From: DATBDM01 sp034664425
Lineage (GTDB): Bacteria > Actinomycetota > Thermoleophilia > Solirubrobacterales > Solirubrobacteraceae
NCBI GenBank assembly: GCA_034664425.1
Contig: JAXDHR010000018.1
Span: 1-11,150, forward strand
Direction of reading: 5' to 3'
DNA length: 11,150 nucleotides
Positions within the stretch are counted from its first letter, which is position 1; every line of letters starts with the position of its first letter. A program made the position numbers and the translations under genes. Below, in pieces: positions 1 to 7,283 of the stretch. A model generated the notes under the pieces. The model searched no databases and was not told where the DNA came from. It saw only the letters and a program-made list of their open reading frames with translations.

Positions 1-474
1 GGCCGAGCGGTTGGCCTCGAGCGGCACCTCGACGATCACGTGGTCCGCGACGCGCCCCGCCTCGCGCAGGAGCGGCAGCGGCTCGGCCACGTGCTCGACG
101 ACGTGCGAGAGCACGGCGAGCGCGTACGCCCCGTCGGGCGCCGGCACGTGGCGGCCGTCGTAGACCTCGACGTGGCGGGCGCGCGGGACCCGGCGGCGCC
201 GGGCCAGCTCGACGGCCGTGGGGGACAGCTCGAAGCCGTCGAGCACCTCGCCGATCCCGCGCCGCGAGAGCTCGGCGAGCAGCGCGCCTTCACCGCAGCC
301 GATGTCCACGACCGCCTGCGGTTCCAGTCCCGCCCGCGCGCACAGCGCGGCGACGTGCCGGGCCTTTCCGGCGCCGCCGAGCGTGCGCCAGCGAGCGAAC
401 AGCTCGCTCTCCTCGGCATAGCCGGCCTCGTAGAACGGGCGCAGTCCCTCGACGTCTGCGGCGTGGTCGCTCAC
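1..474 (-). CDS. Class I SAM-dependent methyltransferase, 3' end cut by window edge
   Basis: The minus-strand frame from a GTG at 474 stays open for 158 codons to the window edge, so the C-terminus is missing. It shows a methyltransferase core: motif I VDIGCGEGALLAEL (residues 56-69), the acidic residue after strand 2 in GFELS (80-84), and the motif IV/post-IV segment VLSHVVEHV (121-129). VIVEVPLE follows near residue 147. These belong to the Methyltransf_11/23-type class I fold, which transfers a methyl group from S-adenosylmethionine. The acceptor cannot be read from the sequence. In this neighbourhood a sugar or glycolipid intermediate is plausible (inference). The gene is divergent from the UDP-xylose synthase-like gene, with 50 bp between start codons. 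GTG 474 was chosen because the domain follows directly and a TAGGCT hexamer lies 10 nt upstream; no good ribosome binding site is visible. The plus-strand open frame over the same bases has no recognisable motif and is a shadow. Confidence 0.85.
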   Translation of the reverse strand, partial: MSDHAADVEGLRPFYEAGYAEESELFARWRTLGGAGKARHVAALCARAGLEPQAVVDIGCGEGALLAELSRRGIGEVLDGFELSPTAVELARRRRVPRARHVEVYDGRHVPAPDGAYALAVLSHVVEHVAEPLPLLREAGRVADHVIVEVPLEANRSA

Positions 475-484
475 AGGGCCGCCG

Positions 485-490
485 AGCCTA
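485..490 (-). promoter_or_regulatory. Candidate -10 hexamer for the minus-strand methyltransferase
   Basis: TAGGCT (minus strand, 490 to 485) fits the actinobacterial -10 pattern TANNNT and ends 10 nt before the GTG at 474. No convincing -35 hexamer is seen. With a start 6-7 nt after the -10, the leader would be only 3-4 nt. Prediction from pattern and spacing only. Confidence 0.3.
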
Positions 491-508
491 GTGCACCGGC
501 ACTTGAGT

Positions 509-514
509 TATCCT
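509..514 (+). promoter_or_regulatory. Candidate -10 hexamer for the UDP-xylose synthase-like gene
   Basis: TATCCT fits TANNNT and ends 10 nt before the ATG at 525. The intervening bases lack a purine-rich ribosome binding site, which fits a leaderless or near-leaderless message. No clear -35 element. Confidence 0.35.
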
Positions 515-524
515 GAGCGCCCAT

Positions 525-1475
<951 letters not shown>

Positions 1476-1476
1476 C

Positions 1477-1502
1477 GCGGATGGGCGCGGGGCCCCGTCC
1501 GC
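1477..1502 (+). terminator. Hairpin after the UDP-xylose synthase-like stop codon
   Basis: Bases 1477-1485 pair with 1494-1502 in a 9-bp stem (eight Watson-Crick pairs and one G-T) around an 8-nt loop, two bases after the stop codon. There is no T-tract downstream. It may act as an attenuating terminator or RNA-stabilising hairpin between this gene and the sugar phosphotransferase gene. In GC-rich DNA such stems also arise by chance. Confidence 0.35.
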
Positions 1503-1529
1503 TGCGTGACCTGACAAATGCCGCTACCC

Positions 1530-1539
1530 GAACCGGTTC
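1530..1539. repeat. 10-bp perfect palindrome upstream of the sugar phosphotransferase gene
   Basis: GAACCGGTTC is a perfect inverted repeat, 27 bp before the preferred start codon at 1567. It could be an operator half-site pair, but one short palindrome in GC-rich DNA is weak evidence. Confidence 0.2.
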
Positions 1540-1554
1540 CGCGCGTTGACAGTC

Positions 1555-1560
1555 GAGGAG
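1555..1560 (+). promoter_or_regulatory. Ribosome binding site that decides the TTG start at 1567
   Basis: GAGGAG lies 6 nt upstream of an in-frame TTG at 1567, which is ideal Shine-Dalgarno spacing. The other in-frame TTG, at 1546, has no such site before it and would put this motif inside the coding region. The downstream TTG is therefore the better start. Confidence 0.6.
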
Positions 1561-1566
1561 CCCTCC

Positions 1567-3081
1567 TTGGCTGACGCCCCGACCGAGATCCCGCCCAGCA
1601 CGCCGTCGGCGACCACCACGGTGACGCTGCCGAGCGTCGACGTGCGCCGCAAGCGCCCGCCGGCGCTCTCGTTCGTGCTGCGGATGGAGATGCTGCGGCG
1701 GCTCGGGCGGATCGTCTCGCTGCTGGTCCTGGACTTCGCCGGCGTCTTCTCGGCGCTGTTCACCGCGTTGATGGTCAAGGCGGTGATCCTCGAGGGTTCC
1801 TGGGCGTGGGACGCGTCGCTGGAGGAGGCGCGCCGCACCGTGGCCTTCGCGTACCTCGTCACGGCGCTGCTCTTCGCTCGCTCGAGCCTCTACGCCGACC
1901 GTGGGCAGCGTCCCGGCCTGGCCAAGATCGTGACCTCGTTGTTCGAGGTGATGGTCGTCGCGCTGATCTTCGCGGTCGTCAACGGCGAGCAGTACTCGAG
2001 CTACTACATCTTCTACGGCACCCTGACCTTCGCGATCATCTACGTGGGGGTGATGCGCGGGCTCTACGAGCGCATCACGGGGGCGGTGCTGCGCGCCGCC
2101 GGCTACCGGCGCCGCGCCGTGCTGGTGGGCTCGGGGCAGCACATCGAGGACGTCGCGCACGCGCTCGGCGTCGAGGCCCGCGCGCCGGTCGAGCTCGTCG
2201 GGTTCATCTCGCTCACGCCGCGGCCGGACAACGGCCTGCGCTCGCTCGGGCAGCTCGAGGAGCTCGGCGCGGTCATCGACGCGCACCGCGTCCAGGAGGT
2301 GATCATCGCCGACCCGGACTTCCCGGAGGAGCGTGCGGTCGAGCTCGTCGACGTCTCCCATCAGCGCGGCGTCACCGTGCGGATCGCGCCGTCGACGATG
2401 GAGATCCTCGTGCACCGCGCGGAGTTCGTGCCCGGCTCCTCGGTGCCGCTCTTCGAGCTGCGCCCGCCGGTCTTCGACGGCTTCGACTACCTCGCGAAGC
2501 GCTCGTTCGACTTCGTCGGCGCGCTGCTCCTACTCGCGGTGCTCTCGCCGCTGCTGGCGTTGATCGCCGCCGCGGTGCGGCTGACGTCGCGCGGGCCGGT
2601 GCTGTTCCGCTCGATCCGCCCCGGCATCGGCGGCGAGCCCTTCGCCTGCTTCAAGTTCCGCACGATGCGCACCGATGCCGAGCAGCTGCAGGCCGATCTC
2701 GAATCGTTCAACGAGGCCTCCGGGCCGCTGTTCAAGATCCGCCGCGATCCGCGACTGACGCGCGTCGGCGTGCTGCTGCGGCGCTACTCGCTCGACGAGC
2801 TGCCCCAGCTGCTCAACGTCGTGCGCGGCGAGATGTCGCTCGTCGGCCCGCGGCCGCTGCCTCAGCGCGACTTCGAGCGGCTCGAGGACTGGCACAAGAA
2901 GCGCTACCTGGTGCTGCCCGGCATGACGGGGCTGTGGCAGGTCTCCGGGCGCTCGGAGCTCGATTTCGACGACCTCGTGCGGCTCGACTTCCTCTACCTC
3001 GAGCGCTGGTCGGTGGGCCTCGACCTCGCGATCCTGCTCAAGACGCTGCCTGCCGTGCTCACGCGCCGCGGCGCCTTCTAG
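1567..3081 (+). CDS. Polyprenyl-phosphate sugar-1-phosphate transferase (WcaJ/WbaP-type)
   Basis: A 504-residue membrane protein that starts repeat-unit synthesis by moving a sugar-1-phosphate from a UDP-sugar to undecaprenyl phosphate at the inner leaflet. The N-terminal part has four hydrophobic segments near residues 48-75, 90-108, 121-138 and 144-164. A soluble Rossmann-like region begins at VLVGSG (185-190). A further hydrophobic segment (about 316-337) precedes the cytosolic Bac_transf (PF02397) catalytic domain. That domain has KFRTM (363-367), the SLDELPQ block with the D410-E411 pair expected to be catalytic, GPRP (427-430) and PGMTGLWQVSGR (451-462). The length is normal for the long, five-segment class. 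The start chosen is TTG 1567 because GAGGAG sits 6 nt upstream; TTG 1546 would add seven residues. The sugar it uses cannot be told from sequence. It converges on the hydrolase gene with a 10-bp gap. Confidence 0.9.
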   Translation: MADAPTEIPPSTPSATTTVTLPSVDVRRKRPPALSFVLRMEMLRRLGRIVSLLVLDFAGVFSALFTALMVKAVILEGSWAWDASLEEARRTVAFAYLVTALLFARSSLYADRGQRPGLAKIVTSLFEVMVVALIFAVVNGEQYSSYYIFYGTLTFAIIYVGVMRGLYERITGAVLRAAGYRRRAVLVGSGQHIEDVAHALGVEARAPVELVGFISLTPRPDNGLRSLGQLEELGAVIDAHRVQEVIIADPDFPEERAVELVDVSHQRGVTVRIAPSTMEILVHRAEFVPGSSVPLFELRPPVFDGFDYLAKRSFDFVGALLLLAVLSPLLALIAAAVRLTSRGPVLFRSIRPGIGGEPFACFKFRTMRTDAEQLQADLESFNEASGPLFKIRRDPRLTRVGVLLRRYSLDELPQLLNVVRGEMSLVGPRPLPQRDFERLEDWHKKRYLVLPGMTGLWQVSGRSELDFDDLVRLDFLYLERWSVGLDLAILLKTLPAVLTRRGAF

Positions 3082-3100
3082 CCCGCGCCCGTCACGCGGG
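3082..3100. terminator. Short inverted repeat between two convergent genes
   Basis: CCCGCG (3082-3087) and CGCGGG (3095-3100) form a 6-bp GC-only stem with a 7-nt loop. It lies between the stop of the sugar phosphotransferase gene (3081) and runs over the stop of the hydrolase gene (3094-3092). No T-tract is present on either strand, so a bidirectional terminator role is possible but unproven. Confidence 0.3.
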
Positions 3101-3853
3101 GATCTCCGCGCCGTCCTCGGGGACGGTCACGCGGTCGGCGAGACCTTCTTCGCGCAGTCGCCTGCGCAGGTCGGCGCGTGTCAGCTCGCAGTGGTTGATC
3201 GCCTCCATGTGCACTGCGACGACGCGTGCGTCCGGTGCGTGGTGCGCGACGGAGACGACGTCGTCGTCGGTCATCGTGATCGGATCGCCCTCGGTGAAGC
3301 GCGCCGCGCCCGCGTTGACGACGACGACGCCGGGACGGTGCGCGTCGAGCGCCGTGGCGACCTCGTCGCACCAGATCGTGTCGCCGGCCACATAGAGCGG
3401 TGCGCCCTCGCCCGCGCCGATGACGAAGCCGCTGACCGGGCCCATGCGCTGCCCGATGGCGCCCGTGCCGTGGCGCCCGTGGGTGCGCGTGACGGTGACC
3501 GCGTCGAATGCGGCCGACGGATCGAGCGCCCGCACGTCCGCGAAGCCGCGGTCGCGCAGCGCGGCGGCATCCTCCGGCTGACAGACGACGGGCAGCGCGC
3601 GGTCGAGCAGCGCGGCCGCGGTGGCGTCGAAGTGGTCCTCGTGCAGGTGCGAGACCAGCACCGCGTCGAGCCCGCGGACGGCGACGGCCGGCGGCTGGGG
3701 TAGATCGACGAGCGGGTTCGGGCGCGGGTTCGGCGTGTTCGGGATCGGCGGCCGGGCGCCCATCGGATCGAGCTGGGGATCGACGAGCAGCTGCAGCCCG
3801 CCGATGCGCACGCGCAGCGTGGCATGGCGCAGGAGCCAGAGTCGCATCGGCAT
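3092..3853 (-). CDS. Metallo-beta-lactamase-fold hydrolase, UlaG-like
   Basis: A 253-residue cytoplasmic protein with no signal peptide. It has the zinc-binding signature HLHEDH (H69, H71, D73, H74), a histidine-containing THGRHG (H125, H128), AGDT with D158, and a final histidine in VHMEAINHC (H215). The early VDP (D25) and the layout match the Lactamase_B_2 group that contains UlaG-type lactonases and many hydrolases of unknown substrate. It likely hydrolyses an ester, lactone or phosphodiester bond; the substrate is not evident. It is convergent with the sugar phosphotransferase gene and divergent from a methyltransferase gene, so it is probably its own transcription unit. Starts at GTG 3856, ATG 3853 and ATG 3847 are all in frame. 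ATG 3853 is preferred because a TATAGA hexamer ends 10 nt upstream, the spacing seen at four other starts here. Confidence 0.85.
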   Translation of the reverse strand: MPMRLWLLRHATLRVRIGGLQLLVDPQLDPMGARPPIPNTPNPRPNPLVDLPQPPAVAVRGLDAVLVSHLHEDHFDATAAALLDRALPVVCQPEDAAALRDRGFADVRALDPSAAFDAVTVTRTHGRHGTGAIGQRMGPVSGFVIGAGEGAPLYVAGDTIWCDEVATALDAHRPGVVVVNAGAARFTEGDPITMTDDDVVSVAHHAPDARVVAVHMEAINHCELTRADLRRRLREEGLADRVTVPEDGAEIPA

Positions 3854-3863
3854 CACCGTGGCT

Positions 3864-3869
3864 TCTATA
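3864..3869 (-). promoter_or_regulatory. Candidate -10 hexamer for the hydrolase gene
   Basis: TATAGA (minus strand, 3869 to 3864) ends 10 nt before ATG 3853 and 7 nt before GTG 3856. It is one of the few AT-rich hexamers in the region, though its last base departs from TANNNT. No clear -35 at the usual distance. Confidence 0.35.
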
Positions 3870-3897
3870 CGGTCCAGCGATCCGGTGCGCGCAACGT

Positions 3898-3911
3898 GTC
3901 GGAGCTCCGAC
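3898..3911. promoter_or_regulatory. 14-bp perfect palindrome in a divergent promoter region
   Basis: GTCGGAGCTCCGAC is a perfect inverted repeat with 7-bp arms and no spacer. It lies in the 74-bp gap between the divergent hydrolase and methyltransferase genes, a few bases upstream of the candidate -10 at 3916. Position and symmetry suit a dimeric repressor operator; the binding protein is unknown. Confidence 0.3.
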
Positions 3912-3915
3912 GCAC

Positions 3916-3921
3916 TAGCCT
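3916..3921 (+). promoter_or_regulatory. Candidate -10 hexamer for the plus-strand methyltransferase
   Basis: TAGCCT fits TANNNT and ends 6 nt before GTG 3928. Transcription would start at or next to the start codon, giving a leaderless message, which is common in actinobacteria. No ribosome binding site is visible, in agreement. Confidence 0.4.
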
Positions 3922-3927
3922 CGCGGC

Positions 3928-4536
3928 GTGCGGGCCTACTACGAGGGCGAGTGGCGCGACGCGCCCGCGGATCCCGAGCCGTGGGCGTGGGACGCGCGCC
4001 GGCGGATGCTGCTCGCCGAGGCGCGGCCCGGCGAGCGGGTGCTCGACCTCGGCTGCGGCGCCGGGCGCTTCGTCGCCGCGCTGGCCGCCGCGGGCGCGGA
4101 CCCGGTCGGGGTCGAGATCGCCGAGGCCGCGCTCGAGCGCGCCCGCGCCGTCGTGCCGGCAGCCGACCTGCGGCCGCTGCAGCCCGACGGCTCGATCCCG
4201 CTCGAGCACTCGGCCGTCGATCTGGTGTGGTGCTCGGAGGTGCTCGAGCACGTCGCCGACGTCGCCTACCTGCTCGCCGAGGTGCGCCGCGTTCTGCGCC
4301 CGGGTGGACGGCTGCTGGCGACCGTGCCCTTCCACGGGCGCGTGCAGGGCGCCGCGATCGCGCTGACGCGCTTCGAGGCCCACTTCGACCCGCTGGGCCA
4401 GCACCTGCGCTTCTTCACGCGCCGTTCGCTGGCGGGCACGCTCGCGCACGCCGGCCTCGAGCCGCGGCGCGTCGCCGGCTGGGGCGGCGTGCCGCTCGCC
4501 CGCCGCGGCCTCGTCGCGCTCGCCGTGCGCGCCTAG
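3928..4536 (+). CDS. Class I SAM-dependent methyltransferase (Methyltransf_11 type)
   Basis: A compact 202-residue methyltransferase. Motif I is VLDLGCGAGRF (38-48), and the acidic residue contacting the SAM ribose is E63 in GVE (61-63). SEVLEHV (103-109) is the typical motif IV region and VLRPGG (122-127) the post-core motif. HFDPLGQHLRFF near 152-163 is a segment I recall from small methyltransferases in polysaccharide gene sets. The acceptor is unknown. O-methylation of a sugar or carrier-linked intermediate fits the neighbours (inference). GTG 3928 is the only sensible start for this domain and probably gives a leaderless message. The gene converges on the ligase-family gene with 7 bp between stop codons. 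It is distinct from the truncated methyltransferase at the left edge; the shared SAM motifs do not show recent duplication. Confidence 0.87.
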   Translation: MRAYYEGEWRDAPADPEPWAWDARRRMLLAEARPGERVLDLGCGAGRFVAALAAAGADPVGVEIAEAALERARAVVPAADLRPLQPDGSIPLEHSAVDLVWCSEVLEHVADVAYLLAEVRRVLRPGGRLLATVPFHGRVQGAAIALTRFEAHFDPLGQHLRFFTRRSLAGTLAHAGLEPRRVAGWGGVPLARRGLVALAVRA

Positions 4537-4547
4537 TGTCGCACTAG
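4533..4547. terminator. Inverted repeat holding both stop codons of a convergent pair
   Basis: CTAGTG (4533-4538) and CACTAG (4542-4547) are perfect inverted copies around TCG. The TAG stop of the plus-strand methyltransferase (4534-4536) and the TAG stop of the minus-strand ligase gene (4546-4544) sit at symmetric places inside the arms. The stem is short, the loop is tight and no T-tract is seen, so a terminator role is tentative. Confidence 0.25.
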
Positions 4548-6664
4548 CCCGACTGCAGCGCGCGCGACGCCTGCAGCACGTCGGACCCGGTCTGCGGCGA
4601 GTGCGGGTCGAGGAAGTACGCCGCCTTGAAGGCGCGCAGCGCGCCGCGCGGGTCGCCGAGCGCGGAGAGCCGCAGCTCGCCGAGCCGGCTCCAGGTGTCG
4701 GCGTTGGCCGGCTGCAGGCGCACAGCACGCTCGAGCGCGGCCTGCGCCTGGCCGGTGCGGCCGCGCGCCTGCTCGATCGCGGCGAGATCGAACAGGGGGT
4801 CCACCGACAGCGGGTTGCGCTCGGCCTCGATGCGGGCGATGGCGGCCGCAGCGGCCGGCGCGCCCGCGTCGAGGCGATCGAACGCCGCGTTGCTGGCGTG
4901 CAGCGCCCGCACAGGCTGCCAGGCCGACCACGCGGCGCACAGCGCGAGCACCAGCACGAGCGCGGCGGCGGCCCACGCGCCGGAGACACGAGGGACGGGC
5001 AGCCGCCGGCGACCACGGCGCACAGCCACGGGCTCCGGCTCAGTCGGCGCCGCGACGAGCCCGAGGCGGGCGCGCAGGGGTCCGCGGCCGGCGATCCAGC
5101 CCGCGCACAGCAGCGCGCAGGCGGCGTTGGCCGGGACGAACCAGGTCCAGTCGATCGTCGAGTGCACGCCGAAGACGAGCACGACGACGGCGAGCGAGGC
5201 GAGGCCGACGCGCTCCGCGTCCCACGGCAGCCTGCGGTCGCGACGGCGGATCCCGAGCGTCCGGGCCGCGCTCGCCAGCCAGGCGAACAGCGCGAGCAAC
5301 GACACGGCGAGGCCGACCCAACCGAGATCGGCGAGCGTCTGCACCACGTACCCGTGCGCCTGGCGCACGGCGAGCTGGTCGGTGCGGAAACGGGTGCGGG
5401 CGGTCGAGTAGGAGCCCGCGCCGGTGCCGACCCACGGGCTGACCGAGTGGATCTTCAGCGCCTCGTCCCAGTAGCGCGCGCGCACCGAGGACGTCGCGAC
5501 GAGCCGGTTCGGCGTGTTGGCCGGCGTGCGCGCGTTGACGTCGGTGAGCTGGTGCCACGCCTTGGAGACCTGGCCGTCGATGCCGCCGGGCGCGGTCGCG
5601 AGGGCGATCACGACCGCAATGGGGACGAGCGCGAGGACGCCGAGCGCTCCGCCCCCGACGAGCTGCCGTGCGCGCCGGACCGGCGGGCGCTGGGAGGCGG
5701 CGAACTGCGCGATCAGTCCGGTCGCGAGCGTGGCCACGCAGACCACGAGCAGCAGCGCGCCGAACTCGTGCCCCGCGTCGACGCGCGCGACCATCGGCGC
5801 GTCGTCGGTGGTCAGGCCGTCCTGGTTGAACACCCACCACATCAGCAGCCCGGTGCCGGCCGTCGCCGCCGCGAGCGCCGCGAGCGCGCGCAGGCGCAGT
5901 GGGACGATCACGAACCACGCGACGAGCCCGGCCGCGAGCGCGACGAGCGACCCGCGCGAGTACGCGAGCATCAGCGCGACGAGCACGATCACGAGGGCCG
6001 GCCAGGCGAGCGCGTTGAGCGCGGCGTGGCCGGAGCGCCGTACGGCGAGCCACAGCAGCGGCGGAACGCCCATCGCCGCCATCAGGCCGACGGAGTTCCA
6101 GTAGGCGAACGGCTCCCGCAGGCGGGCGTAGGTCTCCTCGGCCGCGAGCGTCGCCGGGAAGACCTTGGTCAGCACGGCCCACGCGCTGAGCGCGACGCAG
6201 GCGAGGGCGATGCCGGTCACGCACGCGCTCCAGCGGGCCGGCGCGAGTCGCGCGAGCGCGAGCCCGGCGGCGAACACGGCGAGGTAGCCGAGCGTGCGCT
6301 CGGCCTCGAACCAGGAATCCGACGGGGCGACCGACCAGATGATCGACAGCGCGGTGAGGGCGGCGAGCAGCGCGACGGCGGCCAGCGCGAAGCCGCCGTG
6401 CAAGGGCGTTGCGGCGGTGCGCGGACGGCGAACGAGCGCGGCCGCGGTCAGCGCGCCCCCCGCGAGCATGTACGCGATCAGGACCTTCGTCGTGCGCTCG
6501 AGCTGCAGCCCGCCGGTGGCGACGAAGGCGGCGAGGACGAGCGCGAGCGCGATCCCGCCGACGATCGCGAGCCACGCGCCGGTACGGGGCACCGCGATCG
6601 TGACGGTGCGTCTGCGCGACGGCCCGGAGGCCGTCCTCGGCTCAGCGCCCGCGAGTGACGACAC
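4544..6664 (-). CDS. O-antigen ligase/polymerase-family membrane protein with C-terminal TPR region
   Basis: A 706-residue polytopic protein of the Wzy_C (PF04932) superfamily, whose members polymerise lipid-linked sugar repeats or transfer glycans to lipid or protein outside the membrane. About a dozen hydrophobic segments span residues 30-525. Family marks include YSRGS (235-239), RYWDEAL followed by SPWVGTGAGSY (397-419), and AHGYVVQTLADLGWVGL (436-452), where H437 is the expected functional histidine. HSTIDWTWFVPANA (501-514) precedes the last segments. After a further hydrophobic stretch at about 562-582, the tail (about 620-690) looks like two TPR repeats ending in RLQP and FLDP. The tail is probably extracytoplasmic and may bind a partner or chain. 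The GTG start at 6664 overlaps the previous gene by 23 bp, implying translational coupling. Polymerase, lipid A-like ligase and protein O-glycan transferase cannot be told apart from sequence alone. Confidence 0.85.
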   Translation of the reverse strand: MSSLAGAEPRTASGPSRRRTVTIAVPRTGAWLAIVGGIALALVLAAFVATGGLQLERTTKVLIAYMLAGGALTAAALVRRPRTAATPLHGGFALAAVALLAALTALSIIWSVAPSDSWFEAERTLGYLAVFAAGLALARLAPARWSACVTGIALACVALSAWAVLTKVFPATLAAEETYARLREPFAYWNSVGLMAAMGVPPLLWLAVRRSGHAALNALAWPALVIVLVALMLAYSRGSLVALAAGLVAWFVIVPLRLRALAALAAATAGTGLLMWWVFNQDGLTTDDAPMVARVDAGHEFGALLLVVCVATLATGLIAQFAASQRPPVRRARQLVGGGALGVLALVPIAVVIALATAPGGIDGQVSKAWHQLTDVNARTPANTPNRLVATSSVRARYWDEALKIHSVSPWVGTGAGSYSTARTRFRTDQLAVRQAHGYVVQTLADLGWVGLAVSLLALFAWLASAARTLGIRRRDRRLPWDAERVGLASLAVVVLVFGVHSTIDWTWFVPANAACALLCAGWIAGRGPLRARLGLVAAPTEPEPVAVRRGRRRLPVPRVSGAWAAAALVLVLALCAAWSAWQPVRALHASNAAFDRLDAGAPAAAAAIARIEAERNPLSVDPLFDLAAIEQARGRTGQAQAALERAVRLQPANADTWSRLGELRLSALGDPRGALRAFKAAYFLDPHSPQTGSDVLQASRALQSG

Positions 6665-7283
6665 GCCGGCCGAGGGTCACGAGCTCGCGCGGGTGCAGGC
6701 CGCGCACGCGCCGCGCGAGCGGCACGGCAGCCGCCGCGGCGGCAAGCGCCAGCAGCCCCAGCGCGACGATCATCGTCGTGGGCAGCGCGTGGCGGGCGCC
6801 GCCGAGGCCGACCTTGGCGGCGTCGACCGACGTGCCACCGACATCGACCGGCCCCGCGCCCGTCGCGGCGTCGGCCAGGGCCTGCTGGTCCTGAGGCGTC
6901 GTCGGAGTCAGCAGGCCGCCCGCTCCGCTGCCGCCGGACCCGCCGGAGCCACCGCTGCCGCCGCCGATCCCGGCGCCGCCCGTGCCGCCCGTGCCGCCCG
7001 ACCCGCCGCCGGAGCCGCCGGGTCCGTTCGCCGGGCCGGATCCGCCGGCGAGCCCGAGCAGGGCGCGTGAGAGCACCTGGCGGCAGTCCGAGTACTGGTC
7101 GATGTCGGTCGGGATGTTGTCGCGCGCGTCGCGGATCTGCTTGGCGGTGTAGTCGCCGGTGAGAGCACCGTCCTGGCACTCCCGGAGGATCTGCTGCCGG
7201 GTGTCGGCGAAGGCTGGAGCGGCCGTCACGAGCAGCATCGCGACCACGCACGCGAGGATCAGTCGCAGCATGGAGCCGTTCAC
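6642..7283 (-). CDS. Secreted, membrane-anchored protein with Gly/Ser-rich linker; function unknown
   Basis: A 213-residue protein. Residues 5-26 form a classic signal peptide ending AFA before D27. A short charged, probably helical domain (27-78) carries two cysteines, C36 and C67, which could form a disulfide outside the cell. A very Gly/Ser/Thr-rich linker (about 80-123) is followed by a Pro/Thr-Gln stretch. A transmembrane helix (about 169-190) and a basic tail suggest C-terminal anchoring with the tail in the cytoplasm. I do not recognise the family. The GTG start at 7283 overlaps the stop of the upstream glycosyltransferase (GTGA); ATG 7271 is an in-frame alternative and leaves the signal peptide intact. 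The stop overlaps the ligase-family gene by 23 bp. The tight coupling suggests it works with that membrane enzyme, as acceptor, partner or scaffold (inference). Confidence 0.75.
   Translation of the reverse strand: MNGSMLRLILACVVAMLLVTAAPAFADTRQQILRECQDGALTGDYTAKQIRDARDNIPTDIDQYSDCRQVLSRALLGLAGGSGPANGPGGSGGGSGGTGGTGGAGIGGGSGGSGGSGGSGAGGLLTPTTPQDQQALADAATGAGPVDVGGTSVDAAKVGLGGARHALPTTMIVALGLLALAAAAAAVPLARRVRGLHPRELVTLGRRVVTRGR
6915..7046 (-). repeat. Low-complexity Gly/Ser/Thr-rich coding stretch
   Basis: About 44 codons of the secreted protein are nearly all Gly, Ser or Thr, with short repeats of GGS and TGG. On the plus strand they appear as GCC/ACC-type triplets. Such stretches can change length by slippage. 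They encode flexible, often surface-exposed linkers. Confidence 0.7.
6975..7001. repeat. Three tandem copies of a 9-bp unit
   Basis: GCCGCCCGT occurs at 6975-6983 and 6984-6992, with a third copy differing only in the last base at 6993-7001. On the coding strand the two exact copies encode Thr-Gly-Gly twice. The unit is a multiple of three, so changes in copy number would keep the frame. Confidence 0.6.

Noticed and set aside
40..516. Plus-strand open frame of 158 codons at the left edge
   Set aside because: The opposite strand encodes a methyltransferase with motif I and EHV motifs over the same bases; the plus-strand product has none.
1546..1551. TTGACA as a perfect -35 promoter hexamer
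   Set aside because: The sequence 17-18 nt downstream has no -10-like hexamer and is already coding after GAGGAG and TTG 1567. It is most likely chance.
4601..6658. Plus-strand open frame of 685 codons opposite the ligase-family gene
   Set aside because: The product is Arg/Glu/Gly-rich without any domain, while the minus strand has clear transmembrane segments and Wzy_C motifs. It is an antisense shadow typical of high-GC DNA.
6915..7046. CRISPR-like or regulatory repeat array
   Set aside because: The repeats are triplet-based, in frame and encode a Gly/Ser/Thr linker. There are no uniform repeats with unique spacers.
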